A stretch of 64,000 nt of DNA from Erythrobacter sp. (GTDB lineage Bacteria > Pseudomonadota > Alphaproteobacteria > Sphingomonadales > Sphingomonadaceae), in the NCBI GenBank assembly GCA_029937545.1, contig JAPYPR010000004.1, positions 1 to 64,000 of the forward strand. The letters are read 5' to 3'. Made by a program: the position numbers and the translations under genes. Shown here piece after piece: positions 47,851 to 58,825 of the stretch (position 1 is the stretch's first letter; every line of letters begins with the position of its first letter). The notes beneath the pieces are model-generated. The model did not search any database. It was not told where the DNA came from and worked only from the letters and a program-made list of their open reading frames with translations.

Positions 47851-47895
47851 CAATGTGATGTCCGTGTTTGACATCACATTGCGATGTGATAGTTA
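47851..47895 (+). promoter_or_regulatory. three-half-site operator and promoter of the HTH-ribBX gene
   Basis: CAATGTGATGTC (47851-47862) and GACATCACATTG (47870-47881) are perfect 12-base inverted arms 7 bases apart. The second arm pairs again with ATGTGAT (47884-47890) across TGCG, giving three ATGTGAT/ATCACAT half-sites. TTGACA (47868-47873) and TAGTTA (47890-47895), 16 bases apart, look like -35 and -10 elements, so a bound protein would block the promoter. The expected transcription start coincides with the ATG (47904), suggesting a leaderless mRNA. No FMN-riboswitch structure is visible. Confidence 0.65.
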
Positions 47896-47903
47896 GCCGC
47901 ACT

Positions 47904-49142
47904 ATGAACACTATCGAAAAAGTTCGCTCGCTCGTTTCGCAAGGTCTCATGACCCGCGCCGGTCTCGCCCGCGCATCCGGGCTGCATGCCAACACGCTGC
48001 GCGACTGCGCCGAGGATGGTTGGAACCCGACTGCAGATACACTTGCGAAACTCGAAGCTTTCCTAGAAGCGAACGACGAAACGCCGGTGATCGTCGGGGC
48101 CGAGGAAATCATCAACGAAGCACGCAACGGCCGCATGTACATCCTTGTCGACGACGAGGATCGCGAGAACGAGGGCGATCTCATAATCCCCGCGCAAATG
48201 GCGACGCCCGATGCGATCAATTTCATGGCGACCCACGGCCGCGGGCTGATCTGCCTGGCGCTCGACCGCAAGCGAGTCGAGGCGCTCGGCCTCGAACCGA
48301 TGAGCCGCGACAATCGGGAGAGTATGCAGACCGCCTTTACTACCTCGATCGAGGCGAAGACCGGCGTCACTACCGGGATCAGCGCCGCAGACCGCGCGCG
48401 GACCGTGTCGGTCGCGATCGATGCGAGCAAGGGGCCGGACGACATCGTCACTCCGGGCCATGTTTTCCCCCTCGCCGCGCGCGACGGCGGCGTTCTGGTT
48501 CGGGCAGGTCATACCGAAGCGGCAGTCGATATTTCGCGCCTTGCGGGTCTCAATCCGGCAGGCGTGATTTGCGAGATCATGAACGAGGACGGCACCATGG
48601 CCCGCCTCGACGACCTCGTCACGTTCGCGCGCAAGCACGACATGAAGATCGGCACGATCCGCGACCTCATCGAATATCGCATGCGCAACGACCACCTCGT
48701 CGAACGCGTTGCCGAAGACAATTTCGAGTCCGACTATGGCGGCGCATGGCGCATGATGACCTATCGTAACACGGTCGACGGCAGCGAGAGCTATGTCCTG
48801 CAGAAGGGTGAGGTGAAGTCCGGCGAACCCACCCTCGCCCGCGTGCACCCAATCTCGATCTTCGACGACGTGCTCGGCAAGCCGGGTGCCCGCAAGCGGA
48901 CCTTGCAACGGGCGATGCAGGCGGTCGGCGATCATGGCGCGGGCGTGATCGTAATCATCACGGGCCGTCCGGCGAGCGGCTATGGCGAGAGCGAGGCGGA
49001 GCGCAACGTCGGCATCGGCTCGCAGATCCTGGCGGACCTCGGCATCGAGGACATGATCCTGCTCAGCAATTCGCAGCCCAATGTCGTGGCGATCGAAGGC
49101 TATGGCCTCAACATCGTCGACCACCGTCCGATTCCGGAGTGA
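47904..49142 (+). CDS. ribB: HTH-RibBX: DHBP synthase with N-terminal HTH and degenerate RibA domain
   Basis: A 412-residue three-part protein. Residues about 15-53 form a Cro/C1-like HTH ([19 protein letters not shown], then [14 protein letters not shown]). Residues 65-265 are RibB, which makes 3,4-dihydroxy-2-butanone 4-phosphate from ribulose 5-phosphate; [10 protein letters not shown] (83-92), [11 protein letters not shown] and HTEAAVDI are intact. Residues 270-412 resemble GTP cyclohydrolase II, but the zinc-cysteine cluster that should follow RVH is absent ([16 protein letters not shown]), matching the RibBX variant; a separate ribA is therefore needed. No Shine-Dalgarno precedes the ATG. 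The palindromic operator upstream suggests autoregulation by the HTH. ribH follows after four bases. Confidence 0.9.
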   Translation: MNTIEKVRSLVSQGLMTRAGLARASGLHANTLRDCAEDGWNPTADTLAKLEAFLEANDETPVIVGAEEIINEARNGRMYILVDDEDRENEGDLIIPAQMATPDAINFMATHGRGLICLALDRKRVEALGLEPMSRDNRESMQTAFTTSIEAKTGVTTGISAADRARTVSVAIDASKGPDDIVTPGHVFPLAARDGGVLVRAGHTEAAVDISRLAGLNPAGVICEIMNEDGTMARLDDLVTFARKHDMKIGTIRDLIEYRMRNDHLVERVAEDNFESDYGGAWRMMTYRNTVDGSESYVLQKGEVKSGEPTLARVHPISIFDDVLGKPGARKRTLQRAMQAVGDHGAGVIVIITGRPASGYGESEAERNVGIGSQILADLGIEDMILLSNSQPNVVAIEGYGLNIVDHRPIPE

Positions 49143-49146
49143 TTCC

Positions 49147-49569
49147 ATGGCCAAGTTCCTGATCGTCGAAGCACGTTTCTACGACCATCTCAACGACATG
49201 CTGATCGATGGCGCGCGCGAGGCGCTGGCAGCGCAGGACCACGAGGCCGAAGTGCTCACCGTGCCCGGCGCACTGGAAGTGCCCGGCGCGATCTCGATAG
49301 CCGCAGACAGCGGTCTGTATGACGGCTTCGTCGCAATCGGCGTCGTGATTCGCGGCGAGACCTATCATTTCGAGATTGTCGCAGGCGAAAGCGCACGCGG
49401 GATCATGGCGTTGACCATGGATGGCATCGCGATCGGCAACGGCATCCTGACGGTCGAGAACGAAGAGCAGGCGCTGGTACGCGCCGATCCTAAGCAAAAG
49501 AACAAAGGCGGCGAAGCGGCCAAGGCTGCACTGGCGCTGCTCGAATTGCAGGGGCGCCTCGCCGGCTGA
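49147..49569 (+). CDS. ribH: 6,7-dimethyl-8-ribityllumazine synthase
   Basis: A 140-residue lumazine synthase, the penultimate step of riboflavin synthesis, joining the butanone phosphate made by RibB with the ribitylaminouracil. Conserved segments are [29 protein letters not shown] with the active-site His, and the phosphate loop region [15 protein letters not shown]. It begins four bases after the RibBX stop, so both substrates' supply and use are coordinated in one operon. Length is normal. Confidence 0.95.
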   Translation: MAKFLIVEARFYDHLNDMLIDGAREALAAQDHEAEVLTVPGALEVPGAISIAADSGLYDGFVAIGVVIRGETYHFEIVAGESARGIMALTMDGIAIGNGILTVENEEQALVRADPKQKNKGGEAAKAALALLELQGRLAG

Positions 49570-49573
49570 CAAG

Positions 49574-50402
49574 ATGCTCCAAATCGCCGCCCCGATGATG
49601 ATCTCGTCAGGCGCGATCCATGCGGTGGTGAATGCCGTCCTCAAATCAGGCGACGACAAACTCGCTGGCCGGGCGCTTATCGACCTGAGTGGCGGCTTGC
49701 TGGTGCTGCCGGCCATCTTTTTCTTCCCTCCGCCTCATGGTGCGTGGGGCTGGCTGCTGGGATCGCTGATCGTCCATGCCGTCTATTTCCTCGCGCTGGT
49801 GCGGGCGTTCGAGGTCGCGGACATGAGCGGGACCTATCCGGTCATGCGGGGCACGGCACCGGTCTTTGCTGCCTTCGGCGCGGTGGTGTTCCTGGGCGAC
49901 GCGATCACTCTTCCGGGCGCAATCGGCATGGGACTGGTCACGAGCGGAATCCTGCTCAGCGCGATCGGGCGTAACTTGACGCAGGAGGCGCTGGGCTATT
50001 CTCTGCTCACCGCCTCTCGGTGGCAACCTACACCGTGCTCGACGCGGGCGGCGTCCGGAACGTGCCCACGCCCTTCTCCTACATCGCCTGGGCGTTTTTC
50101 GTGCTGGGAGCAGTCATCGGCGGAGCCTTCGGGGCATGGCGCGGGCGCGCCTTCATCGGATACGCGCATCGCAACTGGAAAATCTGTGTCGCGGCCGGAA
50201 CGGCAGGCGTCGTCAGCTATGGTCTGGCAATGCTGGCCTATTCGGTCGGAGAATTGCCGCGCCTAGCCCCCTTGCGAGAGAGCTCTATCCTGTTCGCGCT
50301 GTTCATCGCGACGCTAATTCTCGGCGAGCGGCCGGACGGCTCAAGATCGCCGGCGGGATCGTGATTTTCGGCGGCTTGGTGGTGCTCTTGCTCTCTCGCT
50401 AG
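49574..50402 (+). pseudogene. EamA-family transporter, frameshifted twice
   Basis: The remains of a ten-helix DMT/EamA transporter. The first frame codes for MLQIAAPMMISSGAIHAVVN through GYSLLTA and then breaks near 50013. Reading continues from VATYTVLDAGGVRN in another frame, breaks again near 50340, and finishes as LKIAGGIVIFGG in a third. Each break is repaired by adding a single C to a short C run (GCCTCTCGG near 50013, GGCTCAAG near 50340). Two breaks point to decay, but single-base losses in C runs could also be sequencing errors. It follows ribH by four bases and was probably the third gene of that operon. Confidence 0.75.
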
Positions 50403-50614
50403 CTAGCCCCGTCGAGAAATTCGCCGAGGCCGAGCGGTGAAAACGGCCCGCTGATGAGCTGCTCGATATCCTCGCGCTCCGCTTTCAGGGGGCCGGGATG
50501 GAGACGGTGCCCCCAATCGGGATCGGTTTATCCCAGTCCCCGCATCTGGAAGCGCGACAGCGGCTCGAGCGTCACCTGCTCCGGCGCGCCGGGCACGGCT
50601 AGGCTGACAATCGT
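50399..50614 (-). pseudogene. degraded 3' fragment of an unknown gene
   Basis: On the minus strand a coding-like stretch reads IVSLAVPGAPEQVTLEPLSR, FQMRGLG, an in-frame TAA where a Tyr codon fits, then TDPDWGHRLHPGPLKAERED to a TAG at 50399. It lacks a start and a 5' half, and the eno stop lies just upstream, so it is a truncated relic. The RFQMRGLG(Y).DPDWGH pattern looks like a conserved C-terminal motif, but I cannot name the family with confidence. Confidence 0.45.
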
Positions 50615-50630
50615 TTAGCCGGATGGCGCG

Positions 50631-52043
<1,413 letters not shown>

Positions 52044-52091
52044 TCAGGAGCGTTGGGGGCTTGAAAACAATTGAGGGCAAGGACGACAGCA

Positions 52092-52733
52092 ATGGCCAAT
52101 ACCGACGGAACCGGCGCACCGGAAAAGCGCAAGACACCCGCCAAGACGAAATCCACTGCCGCCAAGCCGCGCAAGACCGTGGCGAAGACGCCCGCAGCCA
52201 AGGAGACCACCCCCGTGACCAACACCGCAATCGATACCGCCGAACCGACCACCACCGACAACCGCACCGAAGCCAAGTCGCGCTTCAATGCCGCCCTCGA
52301 AGAAGCCAAGGCCGGAGCTGCCGCGCTAAAAGCAGAGGGCAAGGATCGCGCGGCGGCCTACCGCACCCAGGCCAAGGGCAAGGGCGACGATTGGGTGGCC
52401 GAAGCCAAGGGCTATGGCGACAATGCCAAGGTCAAGGGTCGCGAACTCGCCACGGAAGGCAAGGTTAAGGCCAGCGAAGGCATGCGCTCGCTCGGCCGGA
52501 TGGTAAACGACAACGCCTATCAGGTCGATGAGAAGCTCGGCGCGAAGTATGGTGATTATGCCCGCACCGCGTCGAAGTCGCTCGACGATTACGCCGCGAA
52601 GCTCGACCAGAAGAGTGTCGACGACCTTGTCGACGACGGCCGCGAATTCGTTCGCCGGAGCCCCGGCAAGGCACTCGGCATCGCCGCAGTCGCCGGTTTC
52701 TTACTCTCGCGCCTGTTCGGCGGTCGCCGTTGA
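52092..52733 (+). CDS. ElaB/YqjD/DUF883-like membrane-anchored protein
   Basis: A 213-residue protein: a Lys/Ala/Pro-rich, histone-H1-like N-terminus (about residues 1-60), a long amphipathic helical middle rich in Ala, Lys and Glu, and a C-terminal membrane anchor ALGIAAVAGFLLSRLFGGRR. The anchor is the hallmark of the ElaB/YqjD group, which tethers ribosomes to the inner membrane in stationary-phase E. coli; whether that holds here is inference. The upstream EcfG-type promoter fits a stress role. It is first in a run of four genes resembling yqjD-yqjE-yqjK. Confidence 0.78.
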   Translation: MANTDGTGAPEKRKTPAKTKSTAAKPRKTVAKTPAAKETTPVTNTAIDTAEPTTTDNRTEAKSRFNAALEEAKAGAAALKAEGKDRAAAYRTQAKGKGDDWVAEAKGYGDNAKVKGRELATEGKVKASEGMRSLGRMVNDNAYQVDEKLGAKYGDYARTASKSLDDYAAKLDQKSVDDLVDDGREFVRRSPGKALGIAAVAGFLLSRLFGGRR

Positions 52734-52755
52734 TCGACGCATCAGGGGGTCTGCG

Positions 52756-53190
52756 ATGAGGAATGACGAAGTTGAGCGAGGGACCGAGAGCTATCTCGGT
52801 CCACTCGACATACCGGACGATTACGAACCTTCCGAGCGAGAGCAGAAATCCGGCGAAGCTTCGCTGGTCGATGACGTCGTGGCATTGTTTTCCGACGGAA
52901 AGACCTACGCCGAAGCCGAGCTCGCTTTCCAGAAAAGCCGCGCAGGCTACACAGCCAACAGGGCCAAGGGCGCGATCGCCTTTGGCCTTGCTGCATTCGG
53001 GGTCTTCCACCTCGCACTGATAGCGGCGACTGTCGGCCTCGTCATCGCGCTCGTCCCACTGATCGGTCCATGGGGCGCAACTGCGGTTGTGACGCTCGCC
53101 CTCATTGTGATCGGCATCGTGCTACTGCGGATGCTGAAGGGCCGTGTCGACGATATTCGCACTGCTTTTTCTGAGGGCACAGAAGAATGA
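52756..53190 (+). CDS. phage-holin-like superfamily membrane protein (YqjE-like)
   Basis: A 144-residue protein with an acidic soluble N-terminus (about 70 residues) and two adjacent hydrophobic helices (FGVFHLALIAATVGLVIALV and the following VVTLALIVIGIVLL), the layout of the YqjE/holin-X family. It is not evidence for a prophage: no phage genes are nearby. It lies between the YqjD-like and YqjK-like genes as in enterobacteria, and its stop overlaps the next start (ATGA). Confidence 0.78.
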   Translation: MRNDEVERGTESYLGPLDIPDDYEPSEREQKSGEASLVDDVVALFSDGKTYAEAELAFQKSRAGYTANRAKGAIAFGLAAFGVFHLALIAATVGLVIALVPLIGPWGATAVVTLALIVIGIVLLRMLKGRVDDIRTAFSEGTEE

Positions 53191-53504
53191 CTCGCCGCGA
53201 AAGAATGCTCGAGGATCGCTACTTGCGCGATTCTGCGAAAGCCTTGTTGGAAGCCGATCTGGAGCATGTGAAAGCCGACTTGGCGCGCAAAGGTCTGGTC
53301 GCCCGCACATTCGACACTGTCAAGGACGGAGCCGTCGATCTTTACGAGGAAGCCGTAGACGCTGCCGAGGACAACAAGGGTGCGCTTGTCGCACTGGTCG
53401 CGGCGGTCGTCGTCTGGTTTGCCCGCAATCCCCTGCTCGACCTGTTCGGCCTCGGCGAGGGCGACGATGCGAGCGAGGATGACGCCGAACCGGCGGAACG
53501 ATAA
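53187..53504 (+). CDS. YqjK-like small membrane protein (tentative)
   Basis: A 105-residue protein with a charged helical N-terminus, one hydrophobic helix (GALVALVAAVVVWFA) and an acidic tail. The order and size fit the third member of a yqjD-yqjE-yqjK type locus, but similarity at residue level is too weak to be sure. Translation is coupled to the preceding gene by ATGA. The end of this gene contains the -35 element of the following gene's stress promoter. Confidence 0.6.
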   Translation: MTRRERMLEDRYLRDSAKALLEADLEHVKADLARKGLVARTFDTVKDGAVDLYEEAVDAAEDNKGALVALVAAVVVWFARNPLLDLFGLGEGDDASEDDAEPAER

Positions 53505-53520
53505 GCCTCGCGCAGCCGTT
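53495..53520 (+). promoter_or_regulatory. second EcfG-type promoter in the stress cluster
   Basis: GGAAC (53495-53499), 17 bases, CGTT (53517-53520), 30 bases before ATG 53551 and overlapping the stop of the upstream gene. It would allow the last gene to be induced separately. Confidence 0.65.
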
Positions 53521-53550
53521 ATATATCCGAACACACATTCGGAGATTTTC

Positions 53551-54084
53551 ATGGCTGACACAGCAGAAACCAACAACGTCACCCCGATCAGTGCGGACAG
53601 CAAGCTGACCGACGAACAGAAGCGTGAGCAGCTTCGCGCGAAGATCGAAGCAGGAGAGAAGCGCAATGCCGAACGCAGCTTTGCCGACCAGGCGAAGGAT
53701 ATCGCGGACAGCGCCGTCGATTTTGCCAAGAAGCATCCGTTTGCCGTTGTCGGTGGTGCAATCGCCATCGGTCTCGCAATTGGCGCAATGACCCGTCCGG
53801 GGCGCAGGCTTGGTCGTCGTGGCGGTGCATTGGCCACGCTCGCACTTGATAGCGTTCTAGCCTACGGTGCCCGTGCGATGGATGGTGCAGCCAATGCCGC
53901 GGAATACGCCGGCGACCGTTTCGAGGACTTCGGTGACAGCGCCGCCACCACCGCCCGGGGCCTGCGTCGCGATGCGGCCTACCGAATGGACGTAGCCAAC
54001 GATGCACTGCGCGCCAATTCGCGCAAGGCAAAGCGTGCCGGTTCGCGAAGCGCACGTTCGCTGAAGACTCGTTTCGGTTACTGA
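53551..54084 (+). CDS. DUF883-like helical protein with membrane segment
   Basis: A 177-residue protein with an acidic helical N-terminus, a central hydrophobic segment HPFAVVGGAIAIGLAIGAMT followed by a Gly/Arg linker, and a C-terminal Ala/Arg/Asp-rich amphipathic helix. It resembles the ElaB/YqjD group in composition with the anchor in the middle. Its own EcfG-type promoter and strong terminator make it an independent stress-induced unit. Function unknown beyond the group resemblance. Confidence 0.68.
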   Translation: MADTAETNNVTPISADSKLTDEQKREQLRAKIEAGEKRNAERSFADQAKDIADSAVDFAKKHPFAVVGGAIAIGLAIGAMTRPGRRLGRRGGALATLALDSVLAYGARAMDGAANAAEYAGDRFEDFGDSAATTARGLRRDAAYRMDVANDALRANSRKAKRAGSRSARSLKTRFGY

Positions 54085-54105
54085 CACCACCGATAGGTCA
54101 CATAT

Positions 54106-54135
54106 GCGGCGCGACGGGCTTGCCTGTCGCGCCGC
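54106..54135 (+). terminator. terminator after the stress cluster
   Basis: Thirteen-base arms (54106-54118 and 54123-54135; GCGGCGCGACGGG with CCTGTCGCGCCGC) pair with one wobble around CTTG and are followed by TTTCGTTATT. Confidence 0.85.
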
Positions 54136-54186
54136 TTTCGTTATTGGGCCGTGGCACTCGCCCTCCCCAACCGAGAAAGCCATCCC

Positions 54187-54417
54187 ATGGAAGAAACCGA
54201 AGCCAAGCAAACGCTCTACCTCGTAATGGGTGGTCGCGTCACCGATCCGCGCTCCGAGACTTTTGCCGATCCGGAGAGCATCCATGTCGCCGGCGTGTTC
54301 AGCAATTATGACGCGGCGGTCGATGCCTGGCGGGCCAATGCGCAGCGGACGGTCGACGATGCCGAAATGAAATACGTCGTCGTCCACCTTCACAAGCTGC
54401 TCGACCCCGGCGCCTGA
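54187..54417 (+). CDS. DUF4170 protein
   Basis: A 76-residue soluble protein matching DUF4170: LYLVMGGRVTDPRSETFADP, AGVFSNYDAAVDAWRANAQR and TVDDAEMKYVVVHLHKL. The family is confined mostly to alphaproteobacteria and has no known role. ATG 54187 gives the family N-terminus; a GTG-type extension upstream adds nothing conserved. The GNAT gene begins ten bases after the stop, so the two are probably cotranscribed. Confidence 0.85.
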   Translation: MEETEAKQTLYLVMGGRVTDPRSETFADPESIHVAGVFSNYDAAVDAWRANAQRTVDDAEMKYVVVHLHKLLDPGA

Positions 54418-54427
54418 GCATCGGCGG

Positions 54428-54904
54428 GTGGCCTATGCGATCCGCCCCTACCGGGATGAAGATGCCGAGACGGTCGCCGCGGTATGCACCGCAGCCATAG
54501 AGGCGATCGGCCCCCGCGCCTATTCCGCCGAGGAGGTCGCTGCCTGGCGTGCACGCCATCCCGGGCCGCAACGCTATCGGGACCTCATCGCTAACGGCGC
54601 GGAGATCATAGTCGCAGCCAATGATCAGGACCGGCCTGTCGCCTATGCGCTACTGGAGCGCGAGGGACACCTCGACCACCTCTATTGCCATCCCGACCAC
54701 ACGCGGCGTGGCCTTGCGGACCTGCTCCTCGCCGAAGCGGAAGTCATGGCGCGCGAATGGGACGTGGAGCGGTTGCACACGGAAGCAAGCGACCTCGCCC
54801 GACCCGCCTTCGAACGGGTCGGCTATGAAGTTACGCACAAGCGCGAATTCGCAATCGACGGCATGCCGATTCACAATTGGGCGATGGAAAAAGCGCTGGC
54901 CTGA
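54428..54904 (+). CDS. GNAT family N-acetyltransferase
   Basis: A 158-residue acetyltransferase. The acetyl-CoA motif is DHLYCHPDHTRRGLADLLL (V/C-x-P-x-x-R-R-x-G-x type, near residues 78-97), with the C-terminal strand TEASDLARPAFERVGYE completing the fold. Substrate unknown; the family acts on small amines or protein N-termini. Starts with GTG 54428 after GGCGG. It converges on greA. Confidence 0.88.
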   Translation: MAYAIRPYRDEDAETVAAVCTAAIEAIGPRAYSAEEVAAWRARHPGPQRYRDLIANGAEIIVAANDQDRPVAYALLEREGHLDHLYCHPDHTRRGLADLLLAEAEVMAREWDVERLHTEASDLARPAFERVGYEVTHKREFAIDGMPIHNWAMEKALA

Positions 54905-54923
54905 CAGCGTCTTTGTGCGCCGC

Positions 54924-55391
54924 TCAGATGAATTCGATCTTCTCGATCAGGTAGAACTTGTCGCCCGACGGCACGGTCACCTCGATCTCGTCGTCGACCT
55001 GCTTGCCGATCAGCGCGCGGGCGATGGGAGAGTTGTAGCTGATCCGGCCCTTCGCCGCATCGGCTTCGGTCTGGCCGACGATCTGGTATTTTATCGGCTT
55101 GTCGTCCTCGTCGAGCAGGGTCACGGTCGCGCCGAAGATCACCTTGTCGCCCGACAGGGTCGAGGGATCGATGATCTGCGCGCGGCTGGCCTTGTCTTCC
55201 AATTCGGCAATTTGCGCCTCGACCTGGCCTTGGCGTTCCTTGGCCGCATGATATTCCGCGTTCTCAGAGAGGTCACCATGCGCGCGCGCTTCTTCGATCG
55301 CGTCGACGATCAGCGGACGTTCCGCACGCAGCGTCTTCAGATCGGCAGTGATCTTTTCGTAGCCTTCGGCCAGCATCGGCACCTTTTCCAT
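54924..55391 (-). CDS. greA: transcription elongation factor GreA
   Basis: A 155-residue transcript-cleavage factor. The N-terminal coiled coil carries the acidic tip [18 protein letters not shown] (Asp and Glu needed for RNA polymerase backtrack cleavage), and the C-terminal domain ends [18 protein letters not shown]. Length is typical. It rescues backtracked RNA polymerase. Located just downstream of carB on the same strand, 110 bases away. Confidence 0.96.
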   Translation of the reverse strand: MEKVPMLAEGYEKITADLKTLRAERPLIVDAIEEARAHGDLSENAEYHAAKERQGQVEAQIAELEDKASRAQIIDPSTLSGDKVIFGATVTLLDEDDKPIKYQIVGQTEADAAKGRISYNSPIARALIGKQVDDEIEVTVPSGDKFYLIEKIEFI

Positions 55392-55501
55392 GGCGCGCGT
55401 CCTTCCTGTTCTCCCCTCCCCTGTTCGGACAATTCGACCCCGGCCCGCCGTTCTGCAGGGCCGATCGGGTTCGAATGTCGGGAGGAAATCGCGTTAATCT
55501 G

Positions 55502-58500
55502 TCAGCTATAATAGTCTTGCAACGAACGCACTTCAAGCTGCTGCGGCGAAACCTCCGCAATCGCGCGCGCAGCGGCCAAACTAGCGGCGGCCGTAGTGTA
55601 GTACGGTAGCTTCTTTTCGAGCGCGGCTTCGCGGATCGACTGGCTGTCGAGCAACGATTGCCAGCCTTCGGTGGTGTTGAAGATCAACGCCACCTCGCCG
55701 TCGATGATCGCATCGACGATATGCGGACGCCCTTCGGCCACCTTGTTCACCTGCTCGACGTCCAGTCCCCGATCCGCGAGGAAGCGATGCGTGCCGCCGG
55801 TCGCGATAACGCGGAATCCTTGCTCGAGCAGCGTCTCGACCGCAGGCAGGATCACTTCCTTGTCGCTATCCTTGACCGAAACGAACAACGTGCCTTCGCG
55901 CGGCGGGATCATGCCTGCGCCCAGCTGCGATTTGAGGAAGGCTGCGGGGAAATCGGTATCGATGCCCATCACTTCGCCGGTGGACTTCATTTCCGGGCTC
56001 AGCACTGGGTCGGCGCCGGGGAAGCGCGCGAAGGGGAACACTGCTTCCTTTACCGCCATATGCTTCGGCCGGATGTCGAAGGGCTCGAATTCGTGCAGCC
56101 CCTCGCCCGCCATCACGCGCGCGGCGATCTTCGCGATCGGCCGGCCGATGGCCTTGGCGACGAAGGGCACCGTGCGGCTCGCACGCGGGTTTACCTCGAT
56201 CAGGTAGACCTCTCCATCCTTCACCGCGAACTGGACATTCATCAGGCCGCGAACCTGCAGCGCCTTGGCCAGCGCTTCGGCCTGCCGCTCCATCTCGGCG
56301 ATAATATCGTCGGGCAGGCTGTAGGGCGGGATGGTGCAGGCGCTGTCGCCCGAATGGACGCCGGCTTCCTCGATATGCTGCATCACGCCCGCGATGCGGA
56401 CCTCGAAGCCATCCGCAACCACGTCGACATCGCATTCGATCGCATCGCGAAGATACTGGTCGACCAGCACGGGGCTGTCGCCGGAGACGTTCACCGCCGT
56501 GGCGATGTAGTCGTCGAGCTGCGCTTCGCTGTCCACGATCTCCATTGCGCGGCCGCCGAGCACGTAGCTGGGGCGCAGCAGCACCGGGTAGCCAATGCGC
56601 GCGGCGACGGCGGCGGCCTCGTCGCGGCTGCGGGCGATGCCGTTGTCGGGCTGCATGAGCTTGAGCTTGTTGACCAGCTTGGCGAACCGCTCGCGGTCTT
56701 CGGCCAGGTCGATCGCGTCGGGGCTGGTGCCGAGGATCGGGATACCCTCCCGCTCCAGCGCATTGGCGAGCTTGAGCGGCGTCTGCCCGCCGAACTGCAC
56801 GATCACGCCCACGACTTCGCCCTTCGACATCTCGACGCGCAGGATTTCGAGCACGTCTTCCTCGGTCAGCGGCTCGAAATAGAGGCGGTCGGAGGTGTCG
56901 TAATCGGTGGAGACGGTCTCCGGGTTGCAATTGACCATGATCGTCTCGAACCCGGCCTCGGCCAGCGCGAAACAGGCGTGGACGCAGCAATAGTCGAACT
57001 CGATGCCCTGCCCTATGCGGTTGGGGCCGCCGCCGAGGATGACGATTTTCTTGCGATCGCTCGGGTCCGCCTCGTCCTCTGGTTCCCCGAAACTCGGGGC
57101 CTCGTAGGTCGAGTACATATAGGGCGTAACGGCCTCGAACTCGGCGGCGCAGCTGTCGATGCGCTTGAAGACGGGATGCACGCCGAGCTTCTCGCGCAGC
57201 TTGCGGACCTCCTGTTCGCTCGTGGCCCCGGCCATCGCGCGCAGGGCATCGTGAAGCAGGCCGGACCCGCGCGCCTTCGTTTCCGCAAGGCCGCCCGCGA
57301 CGCCGACCGAACGCACGGCCAGCGTGGCGAGCCGCTTGTCGGAAAAGCCCATTGCTTTCAGGCGGCGCAATTCATCCGCATCGTTCGGCAAGCCATTGTG
57401 GCCGATCATCTTCTCTTCGTAGATGATCGCCTCGATCTGGCGCAGGAACCACGGGTCGAAGCCGGTAATCTGGGCGATTTCCTCGACCGTGAAGTCCTCG
57501 CGAAAGGCCTGCGCGATCTTGAGGATGCGATCGGGGCGGCGCTGGCTGAGCGCGGCGGTGATTTTCTCTTTCGAGACGCCTTCCAGCTCGGGCATGCGGT
57601 TGAAGCCGTCGAGCCCGGTTTCGAGGCCGCGCAGCGCCTTCTGCATCGATTCCGCAAAGCAGCGCCCGATCGCCATGACTTCGCCGACCGACTTCATCGC
57701 CGTCGAAAGATCCGGCTTCGATCCCTTGAACTTCTCGAAGGCGAAGCGCGGAATTTTGGTAACGACATAGTCTATGGTCGGCTCGAAACTGGCGGGCGTC
57801 GCGCCGGTGATCTCGTTCTGGATCTCGTCGAGCGTGTAGCCCACCGCCAGCTTCGCCGCGACGCGCGCGATGGGAAAGCCGGTGGCCTTGGAGGCCAGCG
57901 CCGAGGACCGCGAAACGCGCGGGTTCATCTCGATCACGATCAGGCGGCCATCCTTCGGATTGACTGCGAACTGCACGTTCGAACCGCCTGTTTCCACACC
58001 GATTTCGCGCAGCACGTTGATGCTGGCGGTGCGCATGATCTGGTATTCCTTGTCGGTCAGCGTCAGCGCCGGGGCGACGGTGATGGAATCGCCCGTGTGC
58101 ACACCCATCGGATCGACATTCTCGATCGCGCAGATGATGATGCAATTGTCCTTGCGGTCGCGCACCACCTCCATCTCGTATTCCTTCCAGCCGAGGAGCG
58201 ATTCCTCGATCAGGACTTCGGTGGTGGGCGATGCATCGAGCCCGTCGCGGACGATCCGTTCGAACTCGGCCTTGTTGTAGGCAATGCCGCCGCCGGTCCC
58301 GCCCAGCGTGAAGCTGGGGCGGATGATCGACGGCAGGCCGGTGCGTTCGAGCACCGCATAAGCCTCGTCGACCGTGGTGGCGACGCCGCTGCGTGCGCTT
58401 TCGAGGCCGATCTTGTCCATCGCCTCGCGGAAACGCTGGCGGTTCTCGGCCTTGTCGATCGCATCGGCATCGGCGCCGATCATCTGGACGCCGTATTTCT

Positions 58501-58825
58501 CGAAAGTGCCGTCGTTGAACAGCGCGAGCGCGCAATTGAGCGCGGTCTGCCCGCCCATCGTCGGCAGCACCGCGTCTGGCCGTTCCTTTGCGATGATCTT
58601 GGCGACGATCTCGGGCGTGATCGGCTCGACATAGGTCGCGTCGGCCATTTCCGGATCGGTCATGATGGTGGCGGGGTTGGAGTTGACCAGGATGACCCGG
58701 TAGCCCTCTTCCTTCAACGCCTTGATCGCCTGCGTGCCGGAATAGTCGAACTCGCAGGCCTGGCCGATGATGATCGGACCAGCGCCGATGACGAGGATCG
58801 AGGAGATGTCAGTGCGTTTGGGCAT
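55502..58825 (-). CDS. carB: carbamoyl-phosphate synthase large subunit
   Basis: A 1107-residue enzyme making carbamoyl phosphate for arginine and pyrimidine synthesis. It begins [20 protein letters not shown], contains two ATP-grasp halves ([13 protein letters not shown] in the first, [20 protein letters not shown] opening the second) and a C-terminal MGS-like allosteric domain (about residues 960-1090) that normally binds UMP and ornithine. Length is normal. Its ATG directly follows the stop of a small exported protein (TGAATG), which itself overlaps carA, so carA, the small gene and carB are read together. Confidence 0.97.
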   Translation of the reverse strand: MPKRTDISSILVIGAGPIIIGQACEFDYSGTQAIKALKEEGYRVILVNSNPATIMTDPEMADATYVEPITPEIVAKIIAKERPDAVLPTMGGQTALNCALALFNDGTFEKYGVQMIGADADAIDKAENRQRFREAMDKIGLESARSGVATTVDEAYAVLERTGLPSIIRPSFTLGGTGGGIAYNKAEFERIVRDGLDASPTTEVLIEESLLGWKEYEMEVVRDRKDNCIIICAIENVDPMGVHTGDSITVAPALTLTDKEYQIMRTASINVLREIGVETGGSNVQFAVNPKDGRLIVIEMNPRVSRSSALASKATGFPIARVAAKLAVGYTLDEIQNEITGATPASFEPTIDYVVTKIPRFAFEKFKGSKPDLSTAMKSVGEVMAIGRCFAESMQKALRGLETGLDGFNRMPELEGVSKEKITAALSQRRPDRILKIAQAFREDFTVEEIAQITGFDPWFLRQIEAIIYEEKMIGHNGLPNDADELRRLKAMGFSDKRLATLAVRSVGVAGGLAETKARGSGLLHDALRAMAGATSEQEVRKLREKLGVHPVFKRIDSCAAEFEAVTPYMYSTYEAPSFGEPEDEADPSDRKKIVILGGGPNRIGQGIEFDYCCVHACFALAEAGFETIMVNCNPETVSTDYDTSDRLYFEPLTEEDVLEILRVEMSKGEVVGVIVQFGGQTPLKLANALEREGIPILGTSPDAIDLAEDRERFAKLVNKLKLMQPDNGIARSRDEAAAVAARIGYPVLLRPSYVLGGRAMEIVDSEAQLDDYIATAVNVSGDSPVLVDQYLRDAIECDVDVVADGFEVRIAGVMQHIEEAGVHSGDSACTIPPYSLPDDIIAEMERQAEALAKALQVRGLMNVQFAVKDGEVYLIEVNPRASRTVPFVAKAIGRPIAKIAARVMAGEGLHEFEPFDIRPKHMAVKEAVFPFARFPGADPVLSPEMKSTGEVMGIDTDFPAAFLKSQLGAGMIPPREGTLFVSVKDSDKEVILPAVETLLEQGFRVIATGGTHRFLADRGLDVEQVNKVAEGRPHIVDAIIDGEVALIFNTTEGWQSLLDSQSIREAALEKKLPYYTTAAASLAAARAIAEVSPQQLEVRSLQDYYS

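Noticed and set aside
52756-53190. Holin-like protein as a sign of prophage
   Set aside because: The family is shared with chromosomal YqjE proteins, and no other phage gene, integrase or attachment site is seen nearby.
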